Assembly: GCA_008690995.1 (NCBI GenBank)
Contig: VRMN01000002.1
Span: forward strand, 558,001-622,000
Direction of reading: 5' to 3'
Length of the DNA: 64,000 nt
Source of the DNA: Porphyridium purpureum
Lineage: Eukaryota > Rhodophyta > Bangiophyceae > Porphyridiales > Porphyridiaceae
Numbering within the stretch: position 1 is the first letter of the stretch; each line of letters begins with the position of its first letter. Made by a program: the position numbers and the translations under genes. Positions 1 to 7,749 of the stretch are shown piece by piece. The notes beneath the pieces are model-generated. The model was not told where the DNA came from, did not search any database, and worked only from the letters and a program-made list of their open reading frames with translations.

Positions 1-1
1 C

Positions 2-1096
2 TTTGATGACCAGAGCGCATCATGTCTGGGTCTTACACGCATGCTGCATCGACTCAACGCGTCGGTTGAAATTTTGGAGGACGTACTTCTTCAAAAGGCA
101 ATCGTCTTCTGTTCGCCGAAGTGTGTTCTCGTATCTTGCTCCGTATTATTCGGTCACCCCGTGACCGGGAGGGAGAACAATGCTTGGGCTGAACACTATG
201 TGCCTCCCGTTGTCCGCTTGCGTGCGTTTCGCCGTATCCTTCGCTTCATTGATCACACTTACGATTTTGAGAACGAGTTTGACATTGCAGGGCAGCTGAG
301 AGCCGTCTTCCGCGGTGTCGCCGTGGGAAATAGCTTTCCTGAGCTTTGCATGGGCCGAGCAAAAGTGCAGCGAGGGCGGTTAGAAGCTTTAGAGCTTGTT
401 GCCCCTAGACGTGCGCCGTCAGTTGACTTACTTCGCCAGCTGAACGAGCTGACATACGTTTCGGGCAAATCAGTAGATCCCGCTCACTGGGTCCCAAAGG
501 GGCTCTTAATTGATAAGGATGACCTTTTGGAAATATCAGCTGCGCCACGTAGAGCAGATCCGCCGTTGAGCGTATCTCTTGCATTGAACGAAGCTCGCTG
601 CTTTGATGGGCGCTTCGTGGTGAGAGTTTCTTGGGCGTCTCGGAGGGTCATGCCGAGAAAACAAGCAGAAGAATGTGCAACGGCTGCATTTATGGGTCTC
701 CAGGAGCAAGCGCCCTTAAATGAGGAGTTCTCAGAAGATCTTCGTAGCCTTAGAGTATTGGTGCGATACCTGCATGAATCTGAATTGGAGGCTCTCGTCA
801 CGAAGCACCGTTTCCTACAGTTTGAAGGCGAGAACTTGCTCGCACTGCGCTCAGGCGGGCTCGTTGCTTTCGAGCTCGAGGCTCAAGGCGGGCAAGAAGG
901 CGATGGCCCTTTCGAAAGCTCAAATAATCAGCTTATTGCTATTCCTGCGTTGAAGTGGTCTGTTAGCGAGATCGCGAGGCGTGAAACGAGGTATGTTGTT
1001 TTCCCCCGTCCTGAGGGTGGCTTGTCGTTCTCAGTCCGGTATTCGCCTATTTATTGCGAGCTCGAGTACATCTCCGCGAATACGCTTCCTATATAA
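2..1096 (+). CDS. Left-edge partial protein of unknown function (C-terminal 364 residues)
   Basis: The frame is open from base 2 to the TAA at 1094-1096, so the gene starts outside the window; the ATG at 41 is only the first methionine inside it. I do not recognise the family. The visible protein is soluble, with no clear membrane segment. An Arg/Phe-rich helical stretch (VRLRAFRRILRFI) is followed by a Cys/Gly-rich turn (FPELCMGRAKVQRG) and a long mixed alpha/beta C-terminal half. Codon use and composition match neighbouring housekeeping genes. It is convergent with the exosome-subunit gene, with only 76 bp between the two stops. A faint resemblance to the C-terminal part of tRNA-Ile lysidine synthetase was considered but cannot be supported without the missing N-terminus. 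Confidence 0.75.
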   Translation, partial: FDDQSASCLGLTRMLHRLNASVEILEDVLLQKAIVFCSPKCVLVSCSVLFGHPVTGRENNAWAEHYVPPVVRLRAFRRILRFIDHTYDFENEFDIAGQLRAVFRGVAVGNSFPELCMGRAKVQRGRLEALELVAPRRAPSVDLLRQLNELTYVSGKSVDPAHWVPKGLLIDKDDLLEISAAPRRADPPLSVSLALNEARCFDGRFVVRVSWASRRVMPRKQAEECATAAFMGLQEQAPLNEEFSEDLRSLRVLVRYLHESELEALVTKHRFLQFEGENLLALRSGGLVAFELEAQGGQEGDGPFESSNNQLIAIPALKWSVSEIARRETRYVVFPRPEGGLSFSVRYSPIYCELEYISANTLPI

Positions 1097-1172
1097 GAAC
1101 AATGGGATTCGCACGCGAATTCTTCGAAAGACATATAAAAAGCATCTCGAGGGAACGCACTTTGTTTTCTCT

Positions 1173-2024
1173 TCAGCTCGCTTCCATTTGCAATGAGCTG
1201 ACCGCTGCCGATGTCGCTAAACGTCCGCGTACGACTTGAGCGCACAATGCTTCTCGAATGAACTCGCGGTATGCCATGGAAGCCTCCAGCGCGGCTTGAT
1301 TTGCCCCCGTAAATTCTGCTTGGGTGCGTACTCTCCCGTCAACATGAAGCGCAGTAAACCCCGTCTCCTCCGCATAATCGCCGTGCACCGCGGTCAACAC
1401 AAATGCTGCCACACCCTCCTCTACCGCATCCGGATCCATCAAAACCAGGGAAGAGCTTTCTCCCGGCAACACGACGACAGCCACGACACCCGCACTCCAA
1501 GGCGATCGCATCGCGATGCGCGCATGCATCAAGGCACAGGCAACCGCGTTGATGGCTGCGCAAACCACGCTGCCGTTCTGATTCAGCACGTGCACGGAGA
1601 TGCTTACGAGCGCACGCGGCATTAAGTGCGTCATGATCAATCCGAGGCAACTCTCCTTAATGATCTTCTCGAGGACCGCCGCGCGAGACGACGCGTCGCT
1701 ACTGCCCTGCTTTTGCGTTTCGGCAATACGCACGTGGACTTGTACTGCAGCTTGCAGAGGAACTTGCAGCCGAGTTGTACAATAAACTGGACCGAACACA
1801 GAGGCCACCACTTGCGTGCCTGTGTTGCCTCCAAGGGTCACTTTCGCAGAGCCGTCCGCCTTGGACACAGAACCAAACTCGATACGCACATCACGTGTTG
1901 CACGCTCGTCTCGACCCCTGCTGCGCTCTCGAGCAAAGGTTCTCCGCGACGGTCTGGGACCGGACGATTCCGGGAGGGACGCTCCGAGTCCAAACTCGAG
2001 CGGCACCTTTGTCGACGTCATCAT
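1173..2024 (-). CDS. RRP46: RNase PH-like exosome subunit, RRP46/EXOSC5 type
   Basis: A 283-residue protein with one RNase PH fold. The first-half signature R-x-x-R...IEFG...ADGSAKV...GNT...VFGP lies at about residues 42-80. The second-half signature VLNQNGSVVCAAINA followed by CALMHARIAM lies at about 150-172. In RRP46 (EXOSC5) this segment typically reads QxDGSxxAxxINAAxxALxDAGIPM, so assignment to RRP46 rather than RRP41 or RRP43 is likely but not certain. Eukaryotic exosome ring subunits of this type are structural: they join other PH-like subunits in the six-membered ring that threads RNA to catalytic subunits in nucleus and cytoplasm. The ATG at 2024 (followed directly by a second Met) is the first in frame. 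The N-terminal ~40 residues are a basic, probably disordered leader. The gene is divergent from the RING gene at 2163, with 138 bp between the start codons. Confidence 0.72.
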   Translation of the reverse strand: MMTSTKVPLEFGLGASLPESSGPRPSRRTFARERSRGRDERATRDVRIEFGSVSKADGSAKVTLGGNTGTQVVASVFGPVYCTTRLQVPLQAAVQVHVRIAETQKQGSSDASSRAAVLEKIIKESCLGLIMTHLMPRALVSISVHVLNQNGSVVCAAINAVACALMHARIAMRSPWSAGVVAVVVLPGESSSLVLMDPDAVEEGVAAFVLTAVHGDYAEETGFTALHVDGRVRTQAEFTGANQAALEASMAYREFIREALCAQVVRGRLATSAAVSSLQMEAS

Positions 2025-2162
2025 TCAACGGCCAATGCGCCGCTCCCTTTCGACGAGGTTGTCGCTCTGATTGGTTTGGGCAAACTGAAAATCTTCGTGG
2101 CCGAAAAGAGTCACATTGGTTGCATGAATGGACACATGGCGTGACTACAAGCTACCGAAACG
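2025..2162. promoter_or_regulatory. Divergent promoter space with three CCAAT-type pentamers
   Basis: This 138-bp space between the divergent starts at 2024 and 2163 must carry both promoters. It contains one CCAAT on the plus strand (near 2031) and two ATTGG, the complement, near 2074 and 2115. CCAAT pentamers are the known binding core of NF-Y factors; use here is inference. Unlike many other promoter spaces in this window it has no GTAC core. Confidence 0.35.
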
Positions 2163-3140
2163 ATGCTGTGGTTATTGCTGTGGCTGTCGCGCTGGTTTGA
2201 AAACAGCAGACCTTTCCGTCTGCGACGACGACGACAACCAAGTGGACGAGAAGAAGCAGCCACGGAGACCGAGAGCTCCTTGAGCCGCAACACTTCAGAA
2301 GTGGCGCTCGAGAACTTGCTGCGACGCTGGGATCGACAATTTGAGGACGGAGTGTTTGGAATGCCTGTTTCTGTATCCGAAGAGAGTATACGAACGGTGC
2401 CTTCGCTCACCGATGTTTTCAGTGCGAGGTCGGGGCACAATTCCGGCGTAGAGCACGGCCAGGACGGTCGCCAGGCAGAAATGGAACCAGGCCCGACACG
2501 GGACGTTCGAGACATCTGTCACAAGAAGGTTTGGCCTTTGAGTTCCTCGACATGGACAGATGGGCGGGCTCTTTTTCGCCTTCATTTTCTCGGCGAACTT
2601 GCTCCGTGCACTAACGTTCTTGTTCAGACTCGAGAGGACAACACAGCGAACGAATCTGCATTTGTGGAACCGGGTCTTGCGTGCACTATTTGCCTTGAGC
2701 AAGTGGCATTGAACGAAACGATATGCTGCGGAGCGCCGATATGTACGCGATGTGTTGTCGCCATTGAACATGTAGCCAGTGGCCTAAGCTTGGCATGGAG
2801 GTCAGCGAATGTTCGGGACAACTTGCTCGAACGATCTGATCCCGAATTTGAATTGGGGTTTGATGAGCGCTGGGTTTTGCGCCCCTGTGAGTCACAGATT
2901 TTTGAAGATGTCGCGCCGTTGTTCGTCAGGGCACAGACCCGTCGACGGTGTCCATTCTGCCGAGCGCCTCTTGCTGCGCGCAAGAAGGGATTCGATTCGG
3001 ACTCGAGCAAGCGGTCTCGTCAGACCGACAACAAGCCAGACGATAGCAGTCGCTTTGAAACGGACCAAATGGCATGCTGTACTCAAGAATTCTCGATAGC
3101 GGATCGCCGGCTTCAACGAATGAATGCCTCCCATTGGTGA
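2163..3140 (+). CDS. Atypical split-RING zinc-finger protein (SIP5/DA2-like)
   Basis: A 325-residue protein starting at ATG 2163. The first metal-binding half is at about residues 174-197: C-x2-C-x11-C-x4-C-x2-C (CTICLEQ ... CCGAPICTRC). The last C-x2-C pair (CPFCRAP) comes about 65 residues later, near 263. The CCGxxIC-x2-C block with a distal CPFC is typical of the plant DA2/yeast SIP5 group of atypical RING fingers rather than of classical RING-H2, where a His would sit between the third and fifth ligands. The likely role is a ubiquitin-ligase or adaptor module; the substrate is unknown. The N-terminus opens with a short hydrophobic stretch (MLWLLLWLSRWF) followed by basic residues, which could be a weak membrane anchor. 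The rest is acidic/Ser-rich and probably disordered. The upstream neighbour is the divergent exosome-subunit gene. Confidence 0.6.
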   Translation: MLWLLLWLSRWFENSRPFRLRRRRQPSGREEAATETESSLSRNTSEVALENLLRRWDRQFEDGVFGMPVSVSEESIRTVPSLTDVFSARSGHNSGVEHGQDGRQAEMEPGPTRDVRDICHKKVWPLSSSTWTDGRALFRLHFLGELAPCTNVLVQTREDNTANESAFVEPGLACTICLEQVALNETICCGAPICTRCVVAIEHVASGLSLAWRSANVRDNLLERSDPEFELGFDERWVLRPCESQIFEDVAPLFVRAQTRRRCPFCRAPLAARKKGFDSDSSKRSRQTDNKPDDSSRFETDQMACCTQEFSIADRRLQRMNASHW

Positions 3141-4090
3141 AAAGGGAGAGAAGAGAGCGCATCAGAAGCCGCATGAGTTCTTCAGACTGGACGCGTCGTA
3201 TCTGTACATTTGTGTGCTGTAAAGAGTGGTGCTTGCCAATATGAAACGGCATGATGCGGAGTCTGCATTGCAGTCTTCCATGAGTTTTCGAAGCAGACTA
3301 TATGAGGCTGGTCTATCTCGAAGACTAGACAGCGGCTGGCCAGCTGGTGGCAACGTCGAACCATTTGACGCGGCTGGCGTACCTCAATTTCACGTGGCCG
3401 AGCGCCTTCAGATTCACTTCACGGAGCATGTCGAAGCAGCACCGGCCCAGAGTGAAGTGGCGATGTGGTGTCGTCTTGCCTAGCGCGAGGAGTGGGATCG
3501 TATTGGACAAAGCCCGGCAATCTGCTACATTCTGTTTGTTTCGTCCGTGGAGCCGGTCTGGGGCGATGGACGGCGCCCGGCAGACTCGGTATAATACAAC
3601 GAATTTCTCTGGCCAAAAAGATCAACACGGTGGGGCAAGCTTAGCAAGCCACCTTAGCGCACGGCGAGCACTAGATGACCGCCCCTGACGGATCATGACT
3701 TGCGACCCGGGCCTTGAACTAGAAAAGGATAAGTGCGGTGTCGTCAAACCTCACTTCAGCAGACCTGTGCGATCTGCTGAACTCAAGTCCGACGCCGCGC
3801 AAAGAGGCGCACGGCCGCCGTCCAAAAAATGGCCGTGGCGTGTTCGCGCACGAAGCATCAACCCGTACCTTCGCACGCGCGTCGAGGGCGAAGCCGCCCG
3901 TGTTGCAGTACAGTTCGCGTCGAGGGTACAGTGCATCGGTTGTGGGCGATGCAGGCGCCACTTGCCGCGACGTTGCGTCGTGGCAGGGTCGTACGTCGCC
4001 TGCGTCAAAGTCACAAGCATTTTCTTAAATCTTTACTCTTCTGCGTCAATTCCTCTCCCGGCTCCATCGCAGGAACAGACGAAGCGCCGC
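3141..4090. other. Intergenic stretch without a recognisable gene
   Basis: About 950 bp between the convergent RING gene and the H-protein gene. The open frames here (for example 3347-3688 and 3695-4273 on plus) show no family features and one merely overlaps the antisense of the H-protein 3' end. I see no RNA gene or repeat. It is unusually long for convergent 3' ends in this window, so a small spliced or non-coding gene could be hidden. Confidence 0.5.
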
Positions 4091-4519
4091 CTATTCGTAC
4101 GATTTTGTGTACGCCTCTGCGTCCATCAGCGCGTCCACCTCGGACGGGGAGTCCATTTCGATCTTCACCATCCACCCATTGCCAAACGCGTCCTCATTCA
4201 CGGAGGCGGGTTGGTCGGCGAGCAGGTCGTTGATGCCCACGACCTTGCCCGAGACGGGCGCGTAGATATCTGACGCGGCCTTGACCGACTCGACCGCGGC
4301 GCACGTCTCGCCCGCAGTGACCGCGTCGCCCACCTGCGGCAGGTCGACAAACACGATATCTCCCAGCTCGCCAGCCGCGTGCGCCGTAATACCCATGGTG
4401 GCAGTATTGCCCTCCACCTTGCACCACTCGTGCGACTTTGCGTACCTGCGATCGGCCGGGTTCTGCGCCTCGGCGCAAAAGCCTCTGCTCGTGAGCTGCC
4501 ACGCGTTGCGCTGCGCCAT
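4091..4519 (-). CDS. GCVH: Glycine cleavage system H protein, mitochondrial
   Basis: The lipoyl-carrying shuttle of the mitochondrial glycine decarboxylase complex, needed for photorespiratory glycine oxidation. The mature part starts near RYAKSHEW and contains GITAHAAGELGDIVFVDLPQVGD and the lipoyl site ESVKAASDIYAPVSG, where the Lys is lipoylated; it ends with a typical acidic tail (EAYTKSYE). From ATG 4519 the protein is 142 residues with a short leader (MAQRNAW...SRGFCAEA) that carries an Arg near a plausible mitochondrial processing site. The frame is also open upstream to ATG 4717 (208 residues), adding an Arg/Gly-rich leader; either start gives a presequence, and I prefer 4519 on length. 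Divergent from the microprotein gene at 5025. Confidence 0.9.
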   Translation of the reverse strand: MAQRNAWQLTSRGFCAEAQNPADRRYAKSHEWCKVEGNTATMGITAHAAGELGDIVFVDLPQVGDAVTAGETCAAVESVKAASDIYAPVSGKVVGINDLLADQPASVNEDAFGNGWMVKIEMDSPSEVDALMDAEAYTKSYE

Positions 4520-4737
4520 CGCGGCCGCGGCCGGCCTGAGCGCGATCCTCGCGGACGCGGGACCGGCCACACTCGCGCCATCGCCGCCATTCCCGCCCGC
4601 GCGTCTGCCCGGCCTGCCCCTCTGCTCCCCAACGCACTCCCTCCCTGATCTTGCGCGCGTCCCCTCGCCTAGCCAAACGCGCGCGTTTGGCATGCGGCGC
4701 AGCGCGCGATCTCCCAAGCGCGGCAGGCGCGGTGCGC

Positions 4738-4785
4738 GTGTACACCCGGCGCGCGAAGTACAGCCAGCTTACAGTGTGCGTGTAC
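4738..4785. promoter_or_regulatory. Three GTAC cores in a divergent promoter space
   Basis: GTAC occurs at 4740-4743, 4758-4761 and 4782-4785, in the contexts GTGTACACC, AGTACAGCC and GTGTACAGC, between the H-protein gene (minus) and the microprotein gene (plus). A random GTAC is expected about once per 256 bp, so three in 46 bp is a cluster. If the 4519 start of the H protein is right, all lie upstream of both coding regions. Function is inferred from position only. Confidence 0.4.
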
Positions 4786-4920
4786 AGCGCGCGCGTGCCG
4801 AGTGGCGGTTCGGGCGGAGCGCTGGCGCGCGCTGCTAGCAAAATAGCGCGCGTTGGGCGCCGCAGCGCACAGTGCGTGCGCCTTGTGGCTCGGGTGCGGT
4901 GCAAGGTGAAGAGGCGACGT

Positions 4921-4988
4921 GGGACGGGTGGCGAGGCGTGGGGTGTCGGGGACGCGGGCGCGTGGGCAGCAGGGGGTGGGCGGGGGGT
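4921..4988 (+). promoter_or_regulatory. G-run-rich tract upstream of the microprotein start
   Basis: The plus strand carries many runs of three to six G within about 68 bp, ending in GGGGGGTGA at 4982-4990, some 35 bp before the ATG at 5025. This density is enough for a G-quadruplex in the leader RNA or the coding DNA strand; that structure is inference. Confidence 0.4.
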
Positions 4989-5024
4989 GAGAGCGAGCGG
5001 CTCAGTCTAGGGTCTGCGGGCACC

Positions 5025-5138
5025 ATGGGGATGTGCGCGTCGAAGGAGGAGACAAAGACGAAGAAGCCAATTCCAAAGGGCTACACCCGGTTCAAGATGG
5101 ACGAGGAGCCGCAGAAGACAGAGGAAGGAGGCCAGTAG
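5025..5138 (+). CDS. 37-residue microprotein with an N-terminal Gly-x-Cys acylation motif
   Basis: A very short gene supported by a strong start context (CACCATGGGG) and by its product. It begins MGMCASKEE, which fits N-myristoylation at Gly2 and palmitoylation at Cys4, the dual-lipid pattern of peripheral plasma-membrane proteins. The rest is highly charged: a Lys-rich block (KTKKPIPKGY), TRFKMDEEP and an acidic Gln/Gly tail. No family is recognised. The frame is open further upstream but only through Gly/Arg-rich GC-rich sequence without another ATG in good context. It is divergent from the H-protein gene and shares its GTAC-bearing promoter space. Coding status is inferred from the start context and motif; conservation in relatives would be decisive. 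Confidence 0.5.
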   Translation: MGMCASKEETKTKKPIPKGYTRFKMDEEPQKTEEGGQ

Positions 5139-5789
5139 GCGGCATCCGTCGCGCGCGCGCTGGCGCAAGTGGGCAGCCGTGCGCGGGATCGGCGCACCCC
5201 GGCCGGCTGGAACACGGCACTCACGTCCGTGACGTGACTCGTTTCTTCTTCTTCTACTTCTTATTTCTTTCCAAGTCGCGTGTGCACCACGAGTTCTTCC
5301 GAGCCTGCATTCCTCGTCCACCGCTTCTTGGCTTTCTGGCGATGGTGAGGCCTCTTTCTTGCAATTTGTGTTCGCCGCCGATGCGGCGGGAGGGCGGCCA
5401 AGAACCTTGCGACTGCAGTGCAATGGAACTTAGATTGACTTTTCTTGTATTCTGTGATGCGGCACGCCTCACCTCGGCCGAATCCTTCCTTGGAATCGCT
5501 TCAACGTGCAGCTGCCTGCGAAGGGAATGTATTTTCGATTTTTCTTCGATCCCTTCTTCATTTTTTTTTCTTTTCTGTGATCGGGGTGTTTGGGTCACGG
5601 TTCAGACAGTACGCTCCCAGGCCTTGCCTCACTTTGCTTGTACATTGGACCGACTGACTCGCCCAAGTCTGCTATTCCTAGCGACGGAAAGGCGCGATTG
5701 GCGCGTGTTTCTGTGCGTCCACCTGTACAACTCCTGCTTTTTTGGAGCGTTCGTACTATTAAAAGAAAAACATCAGATTCTCGTCGGGC
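5139..5789. other. 3' UTR/promoter space between the microprotein and AAA+ genes
   Basis: About 650 bp. It starts GC-rich and then turns pyrimidine-rich on the plus strand (CTTCTTCTTCTACTTC near 5243; a T-run near 5560), as expected of transcribed untranslated sequence. GTAC cores at 5640-5643, 5725-5728 and about 5754 lie within 150 bp of the AAA+ start and may belong to its promoter. The long plus-strand open frame across this stretch has no protein features. Confidence 0.45.
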
Positions 5790-7487
5790 ATGGAAGCGCT
5801 TGTTGAGTTGTGGTTGGCAGACGCCTTGCAAGAGGTAGCTGCTGCCTCGGCTCGTCGCGGCCAGCACCCATCGCAGGAGAGGGGCTTGCTGATTTGGGGT
5901 GGTCCCGGAACCGGCAAAACCTACCTTTTGAGAAAATGGCTCGCTCTTCATGCCTGCTCGCCGCGGGCAACCATGAGTTTGGTCCTGTGTGGACTTGAGC
6001 TCATTGCGTTGGGGGATGATGCGCTTGCGCATGTTTGCAAGTTGCGCAACGTAGCTCAGCAATCAGGGGACCTGTGTCATATCTTCTTTGCTTTGGACGG
6101 CGCCGACCTTCTCAGCCGATGCGAGCGAGCTGATGAAATTACTCTCCAAATAATTGCGCTGATCGACCTTGCTCATGTGACCAGTGCTGCAACCGCGTGC
6201 CAGCCTTCGCGGGTTTGTCTGCCTCTACGACGCGCTTTAAGACTGGACCGTACGCTGCGAATCTCGTTTCCACGGGACAAGCAGCGCGAGAATGCGTTCC
6301 GATGGTGGTTGGACAAGTGGGCGCGGGCCGCCGCGCCGTGCACTTGTGACGAACACCCGGGTGGCACATGTCAGAACATGCCGGTCTTGCGTGGAGTTGC
6401 ACAACGAGCAGCTCACAAAACAGTAGGCTACGGCTGTCGCGATTTGTGTAGGTTGATTTTCAGACTCGAATGCGCTCTCGCAGATGAAACGCTCTCGTGC
6501 AGTACTTTTCTCACGTCGCTGGGAGCTGTGCTCGAGGCTGAGCTTGACCTGGTTGTGCCGGAAAGCATTCACAATGTGCGAGCGCTGGGAAATCTTGTGC
6601 TAAGTGATGATGAAGCGGTACCGCGGTCCTATGCAGGCAACTCTGGCGCAGCAAACAAGTGGGGAAGGGTTGCCGGGTACCACGACGTCAAGCATCGCAT
6701 CGAAATGATCACTGAATGGCCACAGACTCATGAGGATACCTTCAAACGATTATCGATCGCAGCTCCGACTGGAATGCTGCTTGTTGGGCCTGCTGGGTGC
6801 GGCAAGACGCTAATCGCTCGTACACTAGGAGCCAGGCTCCAGAGAGCACACTTTATTGAAATAATGGCTCCAATGCTCTTGAGCCAGTATCTAGGCGATA
6901 GTGAGCGCCGTGTTCGAGCGCTTTTTGAATCGCTTGAATCATTGAGCCCGGTTGTTCTTCTGGTTGATGATATCGATGTGCTAGCTTCACGAAATGCTCG
7001 CGGTGATGATGCGGACGCCGATTTAGTCATTCAGCGCATCCTCGGATCCTTGCTAACGGAACTGGATGGCATTTCAAGCAAGCGCGACGCAGGCTTTGCC
7101 TCAAATATCTTCTTCCTTGCATGCGCTCAAAATGAACAAGATGTTGACCCGGCTCTGATTCGGGCCGGTCGCGTAGACACGGTCGTACAAATCGGCCTTC
7201 CAAGCCAAAGCGACCGACGAGAAATTCTTTTGGCAGCGACATCGGCATACTCAGAAGGCTTCTCCGTACATGAACTCTCAGAAGCGGTCGTGTCCAAGTT
7301 CGTGTGTTGCACGGAAGGAATGTCTTGTGCAGCTCTTGATCGTCTTGTGCGAGAATCGGTGCATCTTGCACGCAGCGAAGGCACGCCTCTGGAAAAGGTA
7401 TACGAGAAGGAATGCGAGGAGAGGGAGCGACAGGATAGTACGCTCGACTTATCGGAGCACATTGCGAGTTGCTTGGTTCTAGAGTAG
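5790..7487 (+). CDS. Tandem AAA+ ATPase (CDC48/AFG2-like) with degenerate Walker B motifs
   Basis: A 565-residue protein with two AAA+ modules and almost no N-domain. Walker A1 is GGPGTGKT at residues 37-44. The matching Walker B1 reads FFALDGADLL, where Asp-Glu has become Asp-Gly, so module 1 can probably bind but not hydrolyse ATP. An insert with clustered Cys/His (CTCDEHPGGTC) follows. Walker A2 is GPAGCGKT near 333, Walker B2 is LLVDDIDVL near 390 (Asp in place of the usual catalytic Glu), and the second region of homology keeps both arginines (RAGRVD near 457). The order and the C-terminal helical lid fit type II AAA+ proteins such as CDC48, AFG2/SPATA5 or PEX1/PEX6. It is shorter than all of them because the N-domain is missing. 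ATG 5790 is the first in frame. Convergent with the gene ending at 7750. Confidence 0.75.
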   Translation: MEALVELWLADALQEVAAASARRGQHPSQERGLLIWGGPGTGKTYLLRKWLALHACSPRATMSLVLCGLELIALGDDALAHVCKLRNVAQQSGDLCHIFFALDGADLLSRCERADEITLQIIALIDLAHVTSAATACQPSRVCLPLRRALRLDRTLRISFPRDKQRENAFRWWLDKWARAAAPCTCDEHPGGTCQNMPVLRGVAQRAAHKTVGYGCRDLCRLIFRLECALADETLSCSTFLTSLGAVLEAELDLVVPESIHNVRALGNLVLSDDEAVPRSYAGNSGAANKWGRVAGYHDVKHRIEMITEWPQTHEDTFKRLSIAAPTGMLLVGPAGCGKTLIARTLGARLQRAHFIEIMAPMLLSQYLGDSERRVRALFESLESLSPVVLLVDDIDVLASRNARGDDADADLVIQRILGSLLTELDGISSKRDAGFASNIFFLACAQNEQDVDPALIRAGRVDTVVQIGLPSQSDRREILLAATSAYSEGFSVHELSEAVVSKFVCCTEGMSCAALDRLVRESVHLARSEGTPLEKVYEKECEERERQDSTLDLSEHIASCLVLE

Positions 7488-7749
7488 TGCCTGCATGGAC
7501 GGGGAGAACAAGTGCTACGAATGCAAGGCAGACCAAAACGGCAGGGACCGATTAGCCGAACAGGGTGTCGCAGGACAGTCAACAACAACGCTCAGATGCC
7601 TCCCCGCATCCTATTCCTAAAGGGAGATGATTCGTGGCATTTTGGCGAAATCTGTTCAGGACGATTGCGTGGTACTTCAGAGCGATGCACCTCTTCGCCG
7701 CGATGCGCTAGAAATGCTCTAGTGGAATCGCTGCACCTTACGTACTACT

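Noticed and set aside
2-1096. Left-edge gene as a tRNA-Ile lysidine synthetase
   Set aside because: Only vague similarity in the helical part; the PP-loop that would prove it lies outside the window.
3695-4273. Plus-strand frame of 192 codons
   Set aside because: It overlaps the antisense of the glycine-cleavage H gene and is Arg/His-rich without family features.
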